The notes: a model not told the origin generated them from the sequence alone. A stretch of DNA of 64,000 nt from Streptococcus pantholopis (GCF_001642085.1 NZ_CP014699.1:1550001-1614000); one strand, 5' to 3'. Positions 52,422-61,729 are shown, counted from the stretch's first letter. Numbers and translations are program-made.

Positions 52422-53579
52422 TTAATAACCATAGCCATAATAGCTGGAATCAACAGCACCATTGCTTTGCTCCTGACCATAGCTATAGTCACTCTCAGCT
52501 GAATAGCTATCGCTGTAAGCCGTATCATCTGATGAGCTGTAATCTAAGCCGCTGTCATAATCAGAAGCAGAGCCGTAAAGATTTTCGTAAACAGTTGCTG
52601 TTGTTTTTACTTCCTTATTTTCGGACAGGCCTAATTCTGATTTGATGCGGTTTTGAATTTCCAGCAGGTGCTCACTTGTAACCACCTGATATGAAGCTCC
52701 CTCCAGCATAACATCTTCTCCTTTTAGCTGCTGAGAAGATATATTGCTTAACGCATCTGAATAATTCATCAACTGGGGCAGCGTACTGGTTGAAAGCTCA
52801 ATGTTAGTCTGCATATTGCTGCTGACAGCTGAAAGAATTTTCTTATAGGAACCGACACTGTTAAGAGCCAGCAGTTTATCCATCACTTTTTGAATGACTT
52901 CACGCTGCCGTTTTTGACGGCCGTAATCGCCATCAGGATCATCATAGCGCATCCGAGCGTAGACCAAAGCCTGCTCACCGTTAATCTTATGTGTCCCGGG
53001 TTCAACAGTCGCAGTGTAGGCTGGTTCATTTTCTGAAATAGAAATAGGGAAATCAAATTCATTGGTCACCGTAATACCGCCGACAGCATCAACTAAGTCT
53101 ACAAGGCCCTGCATGTTGATTTGCATATAGTAATCAATATCAATATCTAGCAAATCCTGAACAGTCATAATGGCCATCTGAGCACCGCCTGAAGCGTAAG
53201 CTGCGTTTAATTTGGCTTCCGCTCCGGTCATATCATTATCGTCAGGACCGGACAGGGTAATGAGAATATCCCGTTCCAAACTGGTCATTGTTGTTGATTT
53301 TGTCTGTGGATTGACAGTAACTAAAATCATCGAGTCACTGTTGCCTTCCCATTGGGAGTCTCTGTCAGCACTGCCGGTATCTACTCCCATCAGCAAAATC
53401 GAAAAAGGTTTGGTTTGCTGAATCGCTTCGCTTCCTGACCCAGTATTATAATTTTTAAAAGTTTTTGCCAGCTCACTGTTAGAGAAACTCAGGGCATCGG
53501 TGACATAAATCCCCGCAGCAACGAGCGTTGTCAAAATAATAGCTGTCAGCATGAGCAGAATTTTTTTTCCAAGTTTCAT
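52422..53579 (-). CDS. LytR-CpsA-Psr (LCP) family protein
   Basis: The 385-residue protein has one N-terminal membrane segment (about 7-27) and an extracellular LCP domain (about 58-300) with LLMGVDTGSADRDSQWEGNSD, then SLERDILITL, and ARMRYDDPDGDYGRQKRQRE carrying the conserved Arg residues. LCP enzymes attach wall teichoic acid-like or rhamnose polymers and capsule to peptidoglycan. The last ~50 residues are Ser/Tyr/Asp-rich. It lies downstream of the GNAT and tsaE genes. Confidence 0.92.
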   Translation of the reverse strand: MKLGKKILLMLTAIILTTLVAAGIYVTDALSFSNSELAKTFKNYNTGSGSEAIQQTKPFSILLMGVDTGSADRDSQWEGNSDSMILVTVNPQTKSTTMTSLERDILITLSGPDDNDMTGAEAKLNAAYASGGAQMAIMTVQDLLDIDIDYYMQINMQGLVDLVDAVGGITVTNEFDFPISISENEPAYTATVEPGTHKINGEQALVYARMRYDDPDGDYGRQKRQREVIQKVMDKLLALNSVGSYKKILSAVSSNMQTNIELSTSTLPQLMNYSDALSNISSQQLKGEDVMLEGASYQVVTSEHLLEIQNRIKSELGLSENKEVKTTATVYENLYGSASDYDSGLDYSSSDDTAYSDSYSAESDYSYGQEQSNGAVDSSYYGYGY

Positions 53580-53589
53580 AGTTGTCTTT

Positions 53590-54111
53590 TTAATCTATGA
53601 GTCTACCCATCAGGTAAACATCAAGAAATTCTCCGTTTTCTGTTTTTATACCGCGTTTCTTAATACCTTCTACCATAAAGCCAAACTTTTTATAAATATG
53701 GACAGCGGCTTTATTTCGCCTCTGTACTGTCAGTTCCAGCCGCCGGATGAAGGGACTGTGTTCAGCCCAGTCAAGAGCCGCCTCCATCAGCAGCTGACCG
53801 ATACCGTAGCCCCAATAATTTTTTAAAACAGCAACAAACAAATAGCCAATATGAGCTGTCAGAGGATGAGAATCACCGGAGACAATCAGGATTCCGGCTA
53901 AGTCATTGCCCAGCCTGGCTGTCAGGCAAATTTCATTTAAGCTCTCTGCCTTTTGAGAAAGAAAGGCCGCTACTTCAGTTTCTGTCAGCACATTCTCTTC
54001 AGAAAATTTCGTCAAAAAATCTGTTTCCGACAAAACTTGTTCTATGAGGGCAATAACAGCACCTGCATCATCAGGGCGGGCTTCTTCAACCAGTAATTCT
54101 TTTTGAGTCAT
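53590..54111 (-). CDS. GNAT-family N-acetyltransferase
   Basis: The 173-residue protein has an acetyl-CoA binding motif near LKNYWGYGIGQLLMEAALDW and the C-terminal segment VHIYKKFGFMVEGIKKRGIK, as in RimJ/SpeG-like enzymes. The frame runs upstream to 54183, but the ATG at 54111 has AAGGAG and overlaps tsaE by 26 nt. The acceptor is unknown. Confidence 0.85.
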   Translation of the reverse strand: MTQKELLVEEARPDDAGAVIALIEQVLSETDFLTKFSEENVLTETEVAAFLSQKAESLNEICLTARLGNDLAGILIVSGDSHPLTAHIGYLFVAVLKNYWGYGIGQLLMEAALDWAEHSPFIRRLELTVQRRNKAAVHIYKKFGFMVEGIKKRGIKTENGEFLDVYLMGRLID

Positions 54112-54547
54112 TTTCAATCTCCTTAAGCAGGCGTTCAGAGGCCTCTCCATGACTGATAAAATTAAGCTGCCGGCCCCTTTCATTTTGGCTGATCAGTATT
54201 TCCAAGTAATCCTCCAGTAGCGTATCAGCTAAAAGCTCTCCCCATTCAATAACAGTCACACCGTCACCATAAAGAAAATCATCCAAATCAATTGAATCAG
54301 GATCGTCACCGATTCGATAAACATCCAGATGATAAAGAGGAAGGCGCCCCTCATACTCACGAACAATGGTGTAGGTCGGACTTTTAATCATCTGGCCAAT
54401 ACCCAGACCAAGGGCCAGCCCCTTCGTCAAAGTCGTCTTACCCGATCCAAGGTCGCCTGTCAAAACCAGCACTTGCCCTTTTTGCAATTTTCGGCCAATC
54501 TGCTCACCGATGGCAATCATTTGTTCTTCACTATGGCTGTAAAACAT
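54086..54547 (-). CDS. tsaE: tRNA threonylcarbamoyladenosine biosynthesis ATPase TsaE
   Basis: The 153-residue ATPase is part of the TsaBDE complex that makes t6A37 in tRNA. Walker A is TGDLGSGKTTLTKGLA near residues 31-46, followed by IKSPTYTIVREYEG, YHLDVYR and VIEWGE. The frame opens at 54622, but the start at 54547 (MFYSHSEEQ) matches streptococcal homologues. The -10 lies only 7 nt upstream, so the mRNA is probably leaderless. Confidence 0.93.
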   Translation of the reverse strand: MFYSHSEEQMIAIGEQIGRKLQKGQVLVLTGDLGSGKTTLTKGLALGLGIGQMIKSPTYTIVREYEGRLPLYHLDVYRIGDDPDSIDLDDFLYGDGVTVIEWGELLADTLLEDYLEILISQNERGRQLNFISHGEASERLLKEIENDSKRITG

Positions 54548-54553
54548 AGCCTT

Positions 54554-54582
54554 ATTATACCAAAAAAAAGACCTTCTTCCAA
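54554..54582 (-). promoter_or_regulatory. tsaE promoter giving a leaderless mRNA
   Basis: Minus strand TTGGAA (54577-54582), 17 nt and TATAAT (54554-54559). Transcription starting 7 nt past the -10 would begin at the A of the tsaE ATG. Confidence 0.65.
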
Positions 54583-54836
54583 CTCGAAACAGCAAATCTT
54601 TCTTTGCTGGATAGCGGCGCAATAAATGGGATTGCTTCCTATAAGAATCTAAGCAATAAAAAACTCTCCCTGGTGAACTGCATCCATGTTAAAGTCGGAG
54701 TGATGTCCAACTCTTGGTCAGTCCACAAAAAAGAGTTTTCTTAATAGCTGGTAAAATTAATCGAACAGTAAAAACAAGTAAATGTCAGCTTTAGAGCAGC
54801 TGCTTTTTATCAACATAGAATCCTTGTTTAGGGATC

Positions 54837-56258
54837 TTACAAAATAGCCAAACTGATAAAATTAAGAATAAAGAGAGCATCTAAAACCCAGATTACAGCA
54901 GAAACGCTGCCGGCTTGGCCTTTAAAAATTTTAACAAGTGTATAGAAAATAAAACCAGTGGCAATACCGTGTGTAATGCTGTAAGCAAAGCCCATAAAAA
55001 TAGAAGTGAAGAAAGCCGGAATGGCTTCACTGATATCGTGCCAGTCAATATTTTTAAGATTTGAGAGCATCATTATCCCCACGATAATGAGAATAGGGGC
55101 TGTCGCTGCATTAGGAACAATGGCCAGCAAAGGACTAAAGAGGCTGGAAATAGCGAAAAGAACAGCAACAACCAATGCCGTTAAGCCCGTCCGTCCGCCG
55201 GCACCGATACCGGCTGCCGATTCAACATAAGTAGTGACATTTGACGTTCCGGCAACGGCACCGACTGTTGTCCCCACTAAATCTGAAAAGAGGGCCCGAT
55301 CCAGACCATTAGTGCCTTTTCCGCCTTCTTCTGCCCTGATAATCCCTACCTTTTCACCAGTCCCAATAAGAGTCCCTATAGTATCAAATATATCCGTCAG
55401 AGAAAAAGCAAGAATAGCCATTAAAACTTCCGGAATACGGGCAGTATCACCAAATAAAGAGCCTAAACCTTGGCTGCCTAAAGCTACCCCAAAAATAGAA
55501 CGTAATTCTTTAAATGCAGTCCCGACATTATTGGAAGCCAAATCCACAGTTGAGAGATCAACGACACCAATTAAGATAGCAATGACTGTCGTTAAGGCAA
55601 TGGAGATAATCACACCTCCTTTGATATTTTTAACCACAAAGAAGGCGGTGATGATTAAACCGATAATGGCAAGTATAACAGCCGGATTAGTAAACTCGAC
55701 AAGCCCCGGAGTTGCTGATGAATTGGCAGTAATAGAGGCTAATCCTTCTTCTGCACCTTCACCGCTGACACTGTATGTCCCGGGATCAATGGAGAATTTC
55801 AGAAGCCCGGCATTTTTGATCCCAACATAGGCCAGAAAAATACCAATCCCAGCTGAAATGGCTGACTTCAGAGCTGCCGGAATGGATTCAATAATCATTT
55901 TTCGAACTTTAGTAACAGTAATGACAATAGAAATGAGACCGCATAAGAAAACCATTGCCAAGGCTTCCTGCCAGCTATAGCCCAGCGAAAATACGACGGT
56001 GTAAGTAAAGAATGCATTGAGTCCCATACCGGGTGCCTGTGCATAGGGCATATTGGCATAAAAAGCCATCATCAAAGTGCCGGCAACAGCACCAATGATT
56101 GTTGCCAGAAAAACACCCTGAGCAGGCATACCAGTCTGTGACAGCATTGACGGATTAACAAAAAGGATATAGGACATGGCAAAAAAGGTTGTTAACCCTG
56201 CCGTAATTTCAGTCCGAACATCTGTTCCGTGCTCTTTTAGCTTAAAAACTTTGTCCAT
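54837..56258 (-). CDS. NCS2/AzgA-type purine permease
   Basis: The 473-residue transporter has 12 or more membrane segments and the AzgA/PbuG features MSYILFVNPSMLSQTG, APGMGLNAFFTYTVVF and AGTSNVTTYVESAAGIGAGGRTGLT. It is expected to import guanine, hypoxanthine or adenine by proton symport. The 214 nt between it and tsaE contain no gene. An inverted repeat spans its promoter. Confidence 0.9.
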   Translation of the reverse strand: MDKVFKLKEHGTDVRTEITAGLTTFFAMSYILFVNPSMLSQTGMPAQGVFLATIIGAVAGTLMMAFYANMPYAQAPGMGLNAFFTYTVVFSLGYSWQEALAMVFLCGLISIVITVTKVRKMIIESIPAALKSAISAGIGIFLAYVGIKNAGLLKFSIDPGTYSVSGEGAEEGLASITANSSATPGLVEFTNPAVILAIIGLIITAFFVVKNIKGGVIISIALTTVIAILIGVVDLSTVDLASNNVGTAFKELRSIFGVALGSQGLGSLFGDTARIPEVLMAILAFSLTDIFDTIGTLIGTGEKVGIIRAEEGGKGTNGLDRALFSDLVGTTVGAVAGTSNVTTYVESAAGIGAGGRTGLTALVVAVLFAISSLFSPLLAIVPNAATAPILIIVGIMMLSNLKNIDWHDISEAIPAFFTSIFMGFAYSITHGIATGFIFYTLVKIFKGQAGSVSAVIWVLDALFILNFISLAIL

Positions 56259-56284
56259 TTTTTAGTTATTTCTCCTTTATTTAC

Positions 56285-56317
56285 GAACGATAATAATATT
56301 TTACTATACAATCGTTC
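56285..56317 (-). promoter_or_regulatory. Inverted repeat over the purine permease promoter
   Basis: GAACGAT (56285-56291) and ATCGTTC (56311-56317) flank a -10-like TATAGT (56303-56308). GAAC half-sites recall streptococcal PurR boxes, but the match is partial. A purine-riboswitch fold was looked for and not found. Confidence 0.45.
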
Positions 56318-56384
56318 ATTTTTCAACTGAGCAAACGAAAATTCTGTCTGAAGACCTACAGCACACTTTCCAGTATAGGGTTTG

Positions 56385-56969
56385 TTAATCGTCACCTAAC
56401 AGGATGAGCAGCATCAGCTGAATAAATGTTAAGCCTAAAAACAAAGGCAGGTTAAGAGCAGCAAACTGACCGAGAAGCTGGTTGAAAGCCTCGGCAGGAC
56501 TGTTGAAAAAGGTTGACCAGGCAAAGGGATTGTGTCTGCTCGATACGATAAAAAAGCTGGTTATTAAAGTAAAACAGGGCAGCAGAAAATAGTATAAATA
56601 GCGGTTAAGCTTTACACTTTTTAAAAACAGGCGGAAACTCAGAACCGCAGCAAGTAAAGTAAAAACAAGAGCCGCTAAATAGGCAGCAAAGGGACCTGAT
56701 CCTTCTGCAGTCCAGAGCACACTGCTATCCCAGGATAAATCCGCAATCCCCAGTAAGACATTAAAAATATGGGGATAGGCGAAACACCAAATCAGAAAAG
56801 CAGGCACACGAAAAAGGGCTTTCTTAGTATGCTGAGCCACAAACCCCATTTCCAAGCTGACCGCAGCAAAGATAAGACTGGCCATCAGCCCTTCTGCTGC
56901 AGGCTGGTAAACTGCAAGAGCAATAAAGACAAAAGCGGCAAAGGCATGGGTTAAAATCATTTTAGACAT
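56385..56969 (-). CDS. Multi-pass membrane protein of unknown function
   Basis: The 194-residue protein has about six hydrophobic segments (near 5-25, 28-45, 55-75, 95-115, 125-150, 170-192) and ends LLGDD. I do not recognise the family with confidence. The frame opens earlier, but the ATG at 56969 has GGAG upstream and a TATAAT -10 at 56995-57000. It is divergent from the Cof hydrolase gene. Confidence 0.65.
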   Translation of the reverse strand: MSKMILTHAFAAFVFIALAVYQPAAEGLMASLIFAAVSLEMGFVAQHTKKALFRVPAFLIWCFAYPHIFNVLLGIADLSWDSSVLWTAEGSGPFAAYLAALVFTLLAAVLSFRLFLKSVKLNRYLYYFLLPCFTLITSFFIVSSRHNPFAWSTFFNSPAEAFNQLLGQFAALNLPLFLGLTFIQLMLLILLGDD

Positions 56970-57062
56970 ACAAATACTCCAATCTCTACCGTTTATTATA
57001 CCATAGAAAACAGGCTGTTTTTTCATTATCCTTCTTCTTGATGATATGGTATAATCATCAGT

Positions 57063-57875
57063 ATGGCTAGAAAAATGATTGCAATTGATTTAGATGGGAC
57101 GCTCCTGCACAGCGACAACACTATATCGGTTTACACTGCGGAAACAATCAGAAAGGTCACAGCCAGAGGACATCTGGTTATCATTGCTACAGGCCGGCCC
57201 TTTTCAATGGCCGCAGCCCACTATGACCACCTAGGGCTGACTACTCCTTTGATCAGTTTTAACGGCGCTCTGACACATATTCCCAATCAGAGATGGTCTC
57301 AAGAGCTCAGTGTTACTATTGATAAGCGCTATTTATTTGACGTATTAGAGCAAAAACAAGCCTTTGCGGCTGATTTTATCGCCAGTGAGTACCGAAAAAA
57401 ATTTTATATCACAATGGATAATCCTGGAGCTATCAGACCGGAATTGTTCGGTGTGGAAAAAATTACCGATCAGATGCGGCTGGATCCTCTGAAGATTACA
57501 CAAAATCCAAAAGGACTGCTCATGCAGACCAGGCATGAAGACAAGTATGCGCTGGCAAATGATATGCGGCGGTATTTTAATAATGAATTGGAAATCGATT
57601 CTTGGGGCGGACCGCTGAATATCTTAGAATTTTCTGCTAGAGGTGTCAACAAGGCTTTTGCTCTAAAACACCTTCTTTCCATCTATAAGCTGACTAGAGA
57701 AGAATTAATTGCTTTTGGAGACGAACACAATGATACAGAAATGCTGGCCCTTGCCCGAACTGGCTATGCTATGAAAAATGCTAATCCTATTCTTCTGCCC
57801 TATGCTGATGAACAGCTAACTCTAACCAATGAAGAAGATGGTGTGGCAAAAGAATTGGAAAAATTATTCCTATAA
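57063..57875 (+). CDS. Cof-type HAD-IIB hydrolase
   Basis: The 270-residue phosphatase has motif I IAIDLDGTLL (D8, D10), motif II VIIATGRPF, a cap domain (about 85-185), the motif III Lys near KAFALKHLL and motif IV AFGDEHNDTEML. Members act on sugar phosphates or flavin nucleotides; the substrate here is unknown. It has its own terminator. Confidence 0.9.
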   Translation: MARKMIAIDLDGTLLHSDNTISVYTAETIRKVTARGHLVIIATGRPFSMAAAHYDHLGLTTPLISFNGALTHIPNQRWSQELSVTIDKRYLFDVLEQKQAFAADFIASEYRKKFYITMDNPGAIRPELFGVEKITDQMRLDPLKITQNPKGLLMQTRHEDKYALANDMRRYFNNELEIDSWGGPLNILEFSARGVNKAFALKHLLSIYKLTREELIAFGDEHNDTEMLALARTGYAMKNANPILLPYADEQLTLTNEEDGVAKELEKLFL

Positions 57876-57885
57876 ATAAAGTATT

Positions 57886-57932
57886 AAAAAGTATCGCAGC
57901 AGAATTTCAAGAAGCGGTACTTTTTAATTTTT
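57886..57932 (+). terminator. Rho-independent terminator after Cof hydrolase
   Basis: AAAAAGTATCGC pairs with GCGGTACTTTTT (one mismatch), followed by AATTTTT. Confidence 0.75.
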
Positions 57933-58034
57933 GAGAACTTTCAAAAACGTTCATATAAAATCAGCTAAAATGCTTGAAAATGAAGGCTTTTTTTGCTTTT
58001 TGAAAATTTTTATCAAAATTCTATTGCTTTTTCA

Positions 58035-58050
58035 TTGAAAACGTTTTACA
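58035..58050 (+). promoter_or_regulatory. CcpA cre-like site upstream of manL
   Basis: TTGAAAACGTTTTACA is a near-palindrome matching the catabolite-responsive element with one mismatch. It lies 161-176 nt before manL and overlaps possible -35 sequences. No other gene lies in 57933-58210. Confidence 0.6.
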
Positions 58051-58210
58051 ATTAATATGTTCTTAAATTTCCCTAAACTAAAAAAGAATGGCCAGAATAA
58101 ACTGCTCCCCTTTAAGAACTGGATTATATCCAAGGGAGTTCCTTTATTTTGGAAGGAGATTATTCTTTTTCATTTTAAGGAAAAAAACTATTTAAGGAGG
58201 AAGAACAAGA

Positions 58211-59203
58211 ATGGGTATCGGTATTATCATTGCCAGCCACGGTAAATTTGCCGAAGGCATCCATCAGTCCGGTTCAATGATCTTTGGTGATCAGGACAAG
58301 GTCCAGACAGTCACTTTCATGCCAAGTGAAGGGCCGGATGACTTGTATGCACATTTCAAGGATGCTGTGGCACAATTTGACGCTGATGATGAAATCCTCG
58401 TACTGGCTGATCTTTGGAGCGGTTCACCGTTTAATCAAGCCAGCCGCGTGATGGAGGAAAATCCAGAACGCAAAATGGCTATCATCACCGGCCTCAGTTT
58501 GCCAATGCTTATTCAAGCCTACACAGAGCGGATGATGGACGCAAATGCTGGGGTTGAACAAGTTGCTGCCAATATCATAAAAGAGGCTAAGGATGGGGTC
58601 AAGGCTCTCCCAGAAGCACTTAATCCGGCAGAGGCCCCTGAAGCAGCTCCTGCTGCGCAGGAAACTGTTCAAGGCGCTATTCCTGAAGGAACCGTTATCG
58701 GTGACGGCAAGCTTAAAATCAATCTTGCCCGTGTCGATACACGTCTTCTGCACGGACAAGTTGCGACCAACTGGACACCGGCTTCAAAGGCAAACAGAAT
58801 CATCGTGGCTTCGGATACTGTAGCACAGGATGAACTGCGCAAAGGCTTGATTAAGCAAGCAGCTCCCGGCGGCGTAAAAGCCAATGTTGTCCCAATTAAG
58901 AAATTAATTGAAGCGGCTAAGGATCCGCGCTTTGGCAATACGCATGCGCTTATCTTATTTGAAACACCGCAGGAAGCCCTAGAAGCGATTGAAGGCGGAG
59001 TGCCAATAACGGAACTGAATATCGGTTCAATGGCTCATTCAACCGGAAAAACTATGGTGAACAATGTCTTATCCATGGATAAAGATGATGTCGCCACATT
59101 TGAAAAATTGCGCGACCTAGGGGTCAGCTTTGATGTTCGTAAAGTGCCAAACGACTCACCAAAAGATTTGTTTGACCTAATCAGCAAAGCAAATGTCCAA
59201 TAA
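58211..59203 (+). CDS. manL: Mannose PTS EIIAB component
   Basis: The 330-residue protein fuses IIA (about 1-135, phospho-His in [12 protein letters not shown]10), an Ala/Pro/Glu linker (about 136-158) and IIB (about 165-330, phospho-His in RLLHGQV, H181). It passes phosphate from HPr to mannose, glucose and related sugars and has regulatory roles in catabolite control. Shine-Dalgarno AAGGAGG precedes 58211. Confidence 0.96.
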   Translation: MGIGIIIASHGKFAEGIHQSGSMIFGDQDKVQTVTFMPSEGPDDLYAHFKDAVAQFDADDEILVLADLWSGSPFNQASRVMEENPERKMAIITGLSLPMLIQAYTERMMDANAGVEQVAANIIKEAKDGVKALPEALNPAEAPEAAPAAQETVQGAIPEGTVIGDGKLKINLARVDTRLLHGQVATNWTPASKANRIIVASDTVAQDELRKGLIKQAAPGGVKANVVPIKKLIEAAKDPRFGNTHALILFETPQEALEAIEGGVPITELNIGSMAHSTGKTMVNNVLSMDKDDVATFEKLRDLGVSFDVRKVPNDSPKDLFDLISKANVQ

Positions 59204-59276
59204 GAGACTGGTCTTAATAAAAAAAGCTGGTCTTGTCCATTGAAAACTTTTCTATCAAACGAAAGGAACTAGAATA

Positions 59277-60080
59277 ATGTCAGTTATTTCTATGATTTTA
59301 GTCGTTGTTGTTGCCTTCTTAGCAGGTCTTGAAGGTATCCTCGACCAATTCCAATTCCATCAACCGCTTGTTGCATGTACCCTCATCGGTCTTGTAACAG
59401 GGCACCTTGAAGCAGGTGTTATCCTTGGTGGTACTCTGCAAATGATCGCCCTTGGCTGGGCTAATATCGGGGCTGCTGTTGCTCCCGATGCTGCACTTGC
59501 TTCTGTCGCCTCTGCTATTATCATGGTTCAAGGTGGCGACTTCACCAGCAAAGGTATCAGTTTTGCTTATACAACAGCTATTCCTCTTGCCGTTGCAGGT
59601 CTTTTCCTTACCATGATTGTTCGTACAATCTCAGTTGGTTTGGTTCACGGTGCTGATGCGGCCGCTAAAGATGGAAACTTTGCTATTGTAGAACGCACTC
59701 ACTTGATTGCTCTCCTCCTTCAAGGTCTTCGTATCGCTGTTCCTGCTGCACTCCTTCTTGCTGTACCAACATCAGTTGTACAAGGTATCTTGGAAGCTAT
59801 GCCGGAATGGTTATCAGGCGGTATGGCTGTCGGTGGCGGTATGGTTGTTGCCGTAGGTTACGCTATGGTTATCAACATGATGGCTACTCGCGAAGTATGG
59901 CCATTCTTCGCCATTGGTTTTGCCCTTGCTGCACTGACCGATTTGACTCTGATCGCCATGGGTACAATCGGTGTCGCTCTTGCCTTTATCTATATCAACC
60001 TTTCTAAACAAGGTGGTAATAGCGGCGGAAATACTGGTGGGTCTGGCGACCCAATCGGTGACATCCTAGAGGATTACTAA
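59277..60080 (+). CDS. manM: Mannose PTS EIIC component
   Basis: The 267-residue membrane protein begins MSVISMILVVVVAFLAGLEG and has the family motif LVTGHLEAGVILGGTLQMIALGW early on. It forms the sugar channel with IID. The C-terminus is Gly-rich (GGNSGGNTGGSGDP). It follows manL by 73 nt. Confidence 0.96.
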   Translation: MSVISMILVVVVAFLAGLEGILDQFQFHQPLVACTLIGLVTGHLEAGVILGGTLQMIALGWANIGAAVAPDAALASVASAIIMVQGGDFTSKGISFAYTTAIPLAVAGLFLTMIVRTISVGLVHGADAAAKDGNFAIVERTHLIALLLQGLRIAVPAALLLAVPTSVVQGILEAMPEWLSGGMAVGGGMVVAVGYAMVINMMATREVWPFFAIGFALAALTDLTLIAMGTIGVALAFIYINLSKQGGNSGGNTGGSGDPIGDILEDY

Positions 60081-60099
60081 GAGAAGGGAGAAAATCATC

Positions 60100-61011
60100 A
60101 TGGCAGAAAAATTACAACTTTCAAAATCTGATCGCCAAAAAGTTTGGTGGCGTTCTACCTTCCTTCAAGGTTCTTGGAACTATGAACGGATGCAAAACCT
60201 GGGTTGGGCTTACTCACTTATCCCGGCTATCAAGAGACTTTACACTAAAAAAGAAGAACAGGCTGCTGCACTTGAACGTCACTTAGAGTTCTTTAATACT
60301 CATCCATACGTTGCAGCGCCGATTCTCGGGGTAACTTTGGCACTGGAAGAAGAACGTGCCAACGGTGCTGAGATTGACGATGCTGCTATCCAAGGGGTTA
60401 AAATCGGTATGATGGGACCTTTAGCTGGTATCGGTGATCCGGTTTTCTGGTTTACTGTTCGTCCGATTCTTGGAGCCCTTGGAGCATCACTGGCTATAGC
60501 TGGTAACGTTTTCGGACCAATCTTATTCTTTGTTCTTTGGAATCTAATCCGTATGGCCTTCTTGTGGTATGCTCAAGAGTTTGGTTATAAAGCCGGTTCT
60601 GAAATTACAAAAGACATGTCAGGCGGTATCCTGCAAGACATCACTAAAGGAGCTTCAATCCTCGGTATGTTCATTATCGCTGTGCTTGTTGAACGATGGG
60701 TAAACATCGCCTTTACTATTAATCTTCCTTCAAGAACACTGTCTGAAGGTGCCTATATTGTATTCCCTAAAGGAAATGTCACTGGTCAGCAATTACACGA
60801 TATCCTTGAACAAGTGAACGAAGGTCTTGGTCTTAATCAAATGCAGGCCCAGTCACTTCAAGGACAATTAGATGCCTTAATCCCAGGATTGATGGGACTT
60901 CTCCTTACATTCCTTTGCATGTGGTTACTCAAGAAAAAAGTTTCGCCAATCACTATTATCCTCGCCTTATTCGTTGTTGGTATTGCAGCTCGTTTCTTCG
61001 GAATCATGTAA
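60100..61011 (+). CDS. manN: Mannose PTS EIID component
   Basis: The 303-residue protein starts MAEKLQLSKSDRQKVWWRS and carries the IID segments QGSWNYERMQNLGW, MGPLAGIGDPVFWFTVRPI and a C-terminal membrane region. With IIC it forms the translocator, which is also a receptor for class IIa bacteriocins in related bacteria. It lies 19 nt after manM. Confidence 0.96.
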   Translation: MAEKLQLSKSDRQKVWWRSTFLQGSWNYERMQNLGWAYSLIPAIKRLYTKKEEQAAALERHLEFFNTHPYVAAPILGVTLALEEERANGAEIDDAAIQGVKIGMMGPLAGIGDPVFWFTVRPILGALGASLAIAGNVFGPILFFVLWNLIRMAFLWYAQEFGYKAGSEITKDMSGGILQDITKGASILGMFIIAVLVERWVNIAFTINLPSRTLSEGAYIVFPKGNVTGQQLHDILEQVNEGLGLNQMQAQSLQGQLDALIPGLMGLLLTFLCMWLLKKKVSPITIILALFVVGIAARFFGIM

Positions 61012-61021
61012 TCTTAAAGTT

Positions 61022-61212
61022 AAAGAGGCTGGGACAAAAGTTCCTGCCTCTTTAATTTTTTTAGATGAATGCGTTTGACGCAGTGGTTGATTGGAAGTTC
61101 TTATCCCTTGTCGAGCAAGGGATAAGAACTTCCAATCAACTTGTGCGGAGGTGGGACAAGAAAATCGAAATCGGCATTTTATGACGATTTACCAATTTTT
61201 GTCCCACTCTCC
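61022..61212 (+). repeat. ~190-bp GAGGCTGGGACAAA repeat, second copy, doubling as man terminator
   Basis: The left end forms AAAGAGGC/GCCTCTTT followed by a T run, so it can end the manLMN transcript. The centre is a perfect 25-bp inverted repeat (61086-61110 with 61116-61140) around a 5-nt loop. The right end TTTTTGTCCCACTCTCC is the inverse of the left end. The end also supplies a -35-like TTGTCC for manO. Confidence 0.88.
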
Positions 61213-61227
61213 TTTTTTTGATATAAT
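61199..61227 (+). promoter_or_regulatory. manO promoter built partly from the repeat end
   Basis: TTGTCC (61199-61204, inside the repeat), 17 nt and TATAAT (61222-61227), 25 nt before manO. Confidence 0.6.
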
Positions 61228-61251
61228 AAATAAAACGGTTAAGGAGACAGC

Positions 61252-61638
61252 ATGGCACAATCAATAAATACAAAAGTCGAACTAACTACTACTGGTGTGT
61301 CTTATCTCAGTATAGGAGGTAAAGTTGGCAAGTTCTTATTAGGAGACAAGGGGATTGAATTTTACAGTGATAAGAATGTTGAGGATTATATTCAGATTCC
61401 TTGGGCCAATATTTTATCCATAGGTGCTAATGTTACAGGCCGAAAAAATACCATTAGCCGCCACTTTGAAATCTTTACCGATAGGGGAAAATTCCTTTTT
61501 GCTTCTAAAGATTCAGGGAAAATTCTTAAAATCGCCAGAGAACATATTGGCAATGACAAGGTTGTTAAGCTGCCGACTTTGCTGCAAACTATTGGACAGT
61601 CTCTGAAAAACATATTTAAATCAAAAAAAACTGAGTGA
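61252..61638 (+). CDS. manO: DUF956 family protein ManO
   Basis: The 128-residue cytoplasmic protein matches DUF956, found next to mannose PTS operons in lactic acid bacteria. Visible segments are TGVSYLSIGGKVGKFLLGDKG, PWANILSIGANV and HFEIFTDRGKFLFASKD. A regulatory role toward the PTS is suspected but not proven. Shine-Dalgarno AAGGAGA is present. Confidence 0.88.
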   Translation: MAQSINTKVELTTTGVSYLSIGGKVGKFLLGDKGIEFYSDKNVEDYIQIPWANILSIGANVTGRKNTISRHFEIFTDRGKFLFASKDSGKILKIAREHIGNDKVVKLPTLLQTIGQSLKNIFKSKKTE

Positions 61639-61665
61639 AGCCAACCTAAATTTTAGTATAAAAAT

Positions 61666-61699
61666 GAACCTTCAGACATACTGAGGTTCTTTATTTTTT
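61666..61699. terminator. Terminator between manO and acyltransferase gene
   Basis: GAACCTTCAG pairs with CTGAGGTTC, followed by TTTATTTTTT. Confidence 0.8.
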
Positions 61700-61729
61700 C
61701 ACAGAGCGGCTGACTTATACAACCTGCCT

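Noticed and set aside
54655..54745. Sequence downstream of the purine permease resembling an insertion-sequence end or a long-loop terminator (AAAACTC and GAGTTTT arms)
   Set aside because: The arms are ~70 nt apart, no transposase fragment is present, and I cannot match a known IS from memory.
56259..56384. Purine riboswitch before the purine permease
   Set aside because: The leader is too short and lacks the conserved loop sequences of the purine aptamer.
57938..57955. Second cre-like sequence (TCAAAAACGTTCAT) upstream of manL
   Set aside because: Spacing of the two half-sites is off by one base from the consensus; the site at 58035 is far better.
58057..58245. 62-codon frame just upstream of manL
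   Set aside because: It overlaps the manL start in another frame and lies in the promoter leader.
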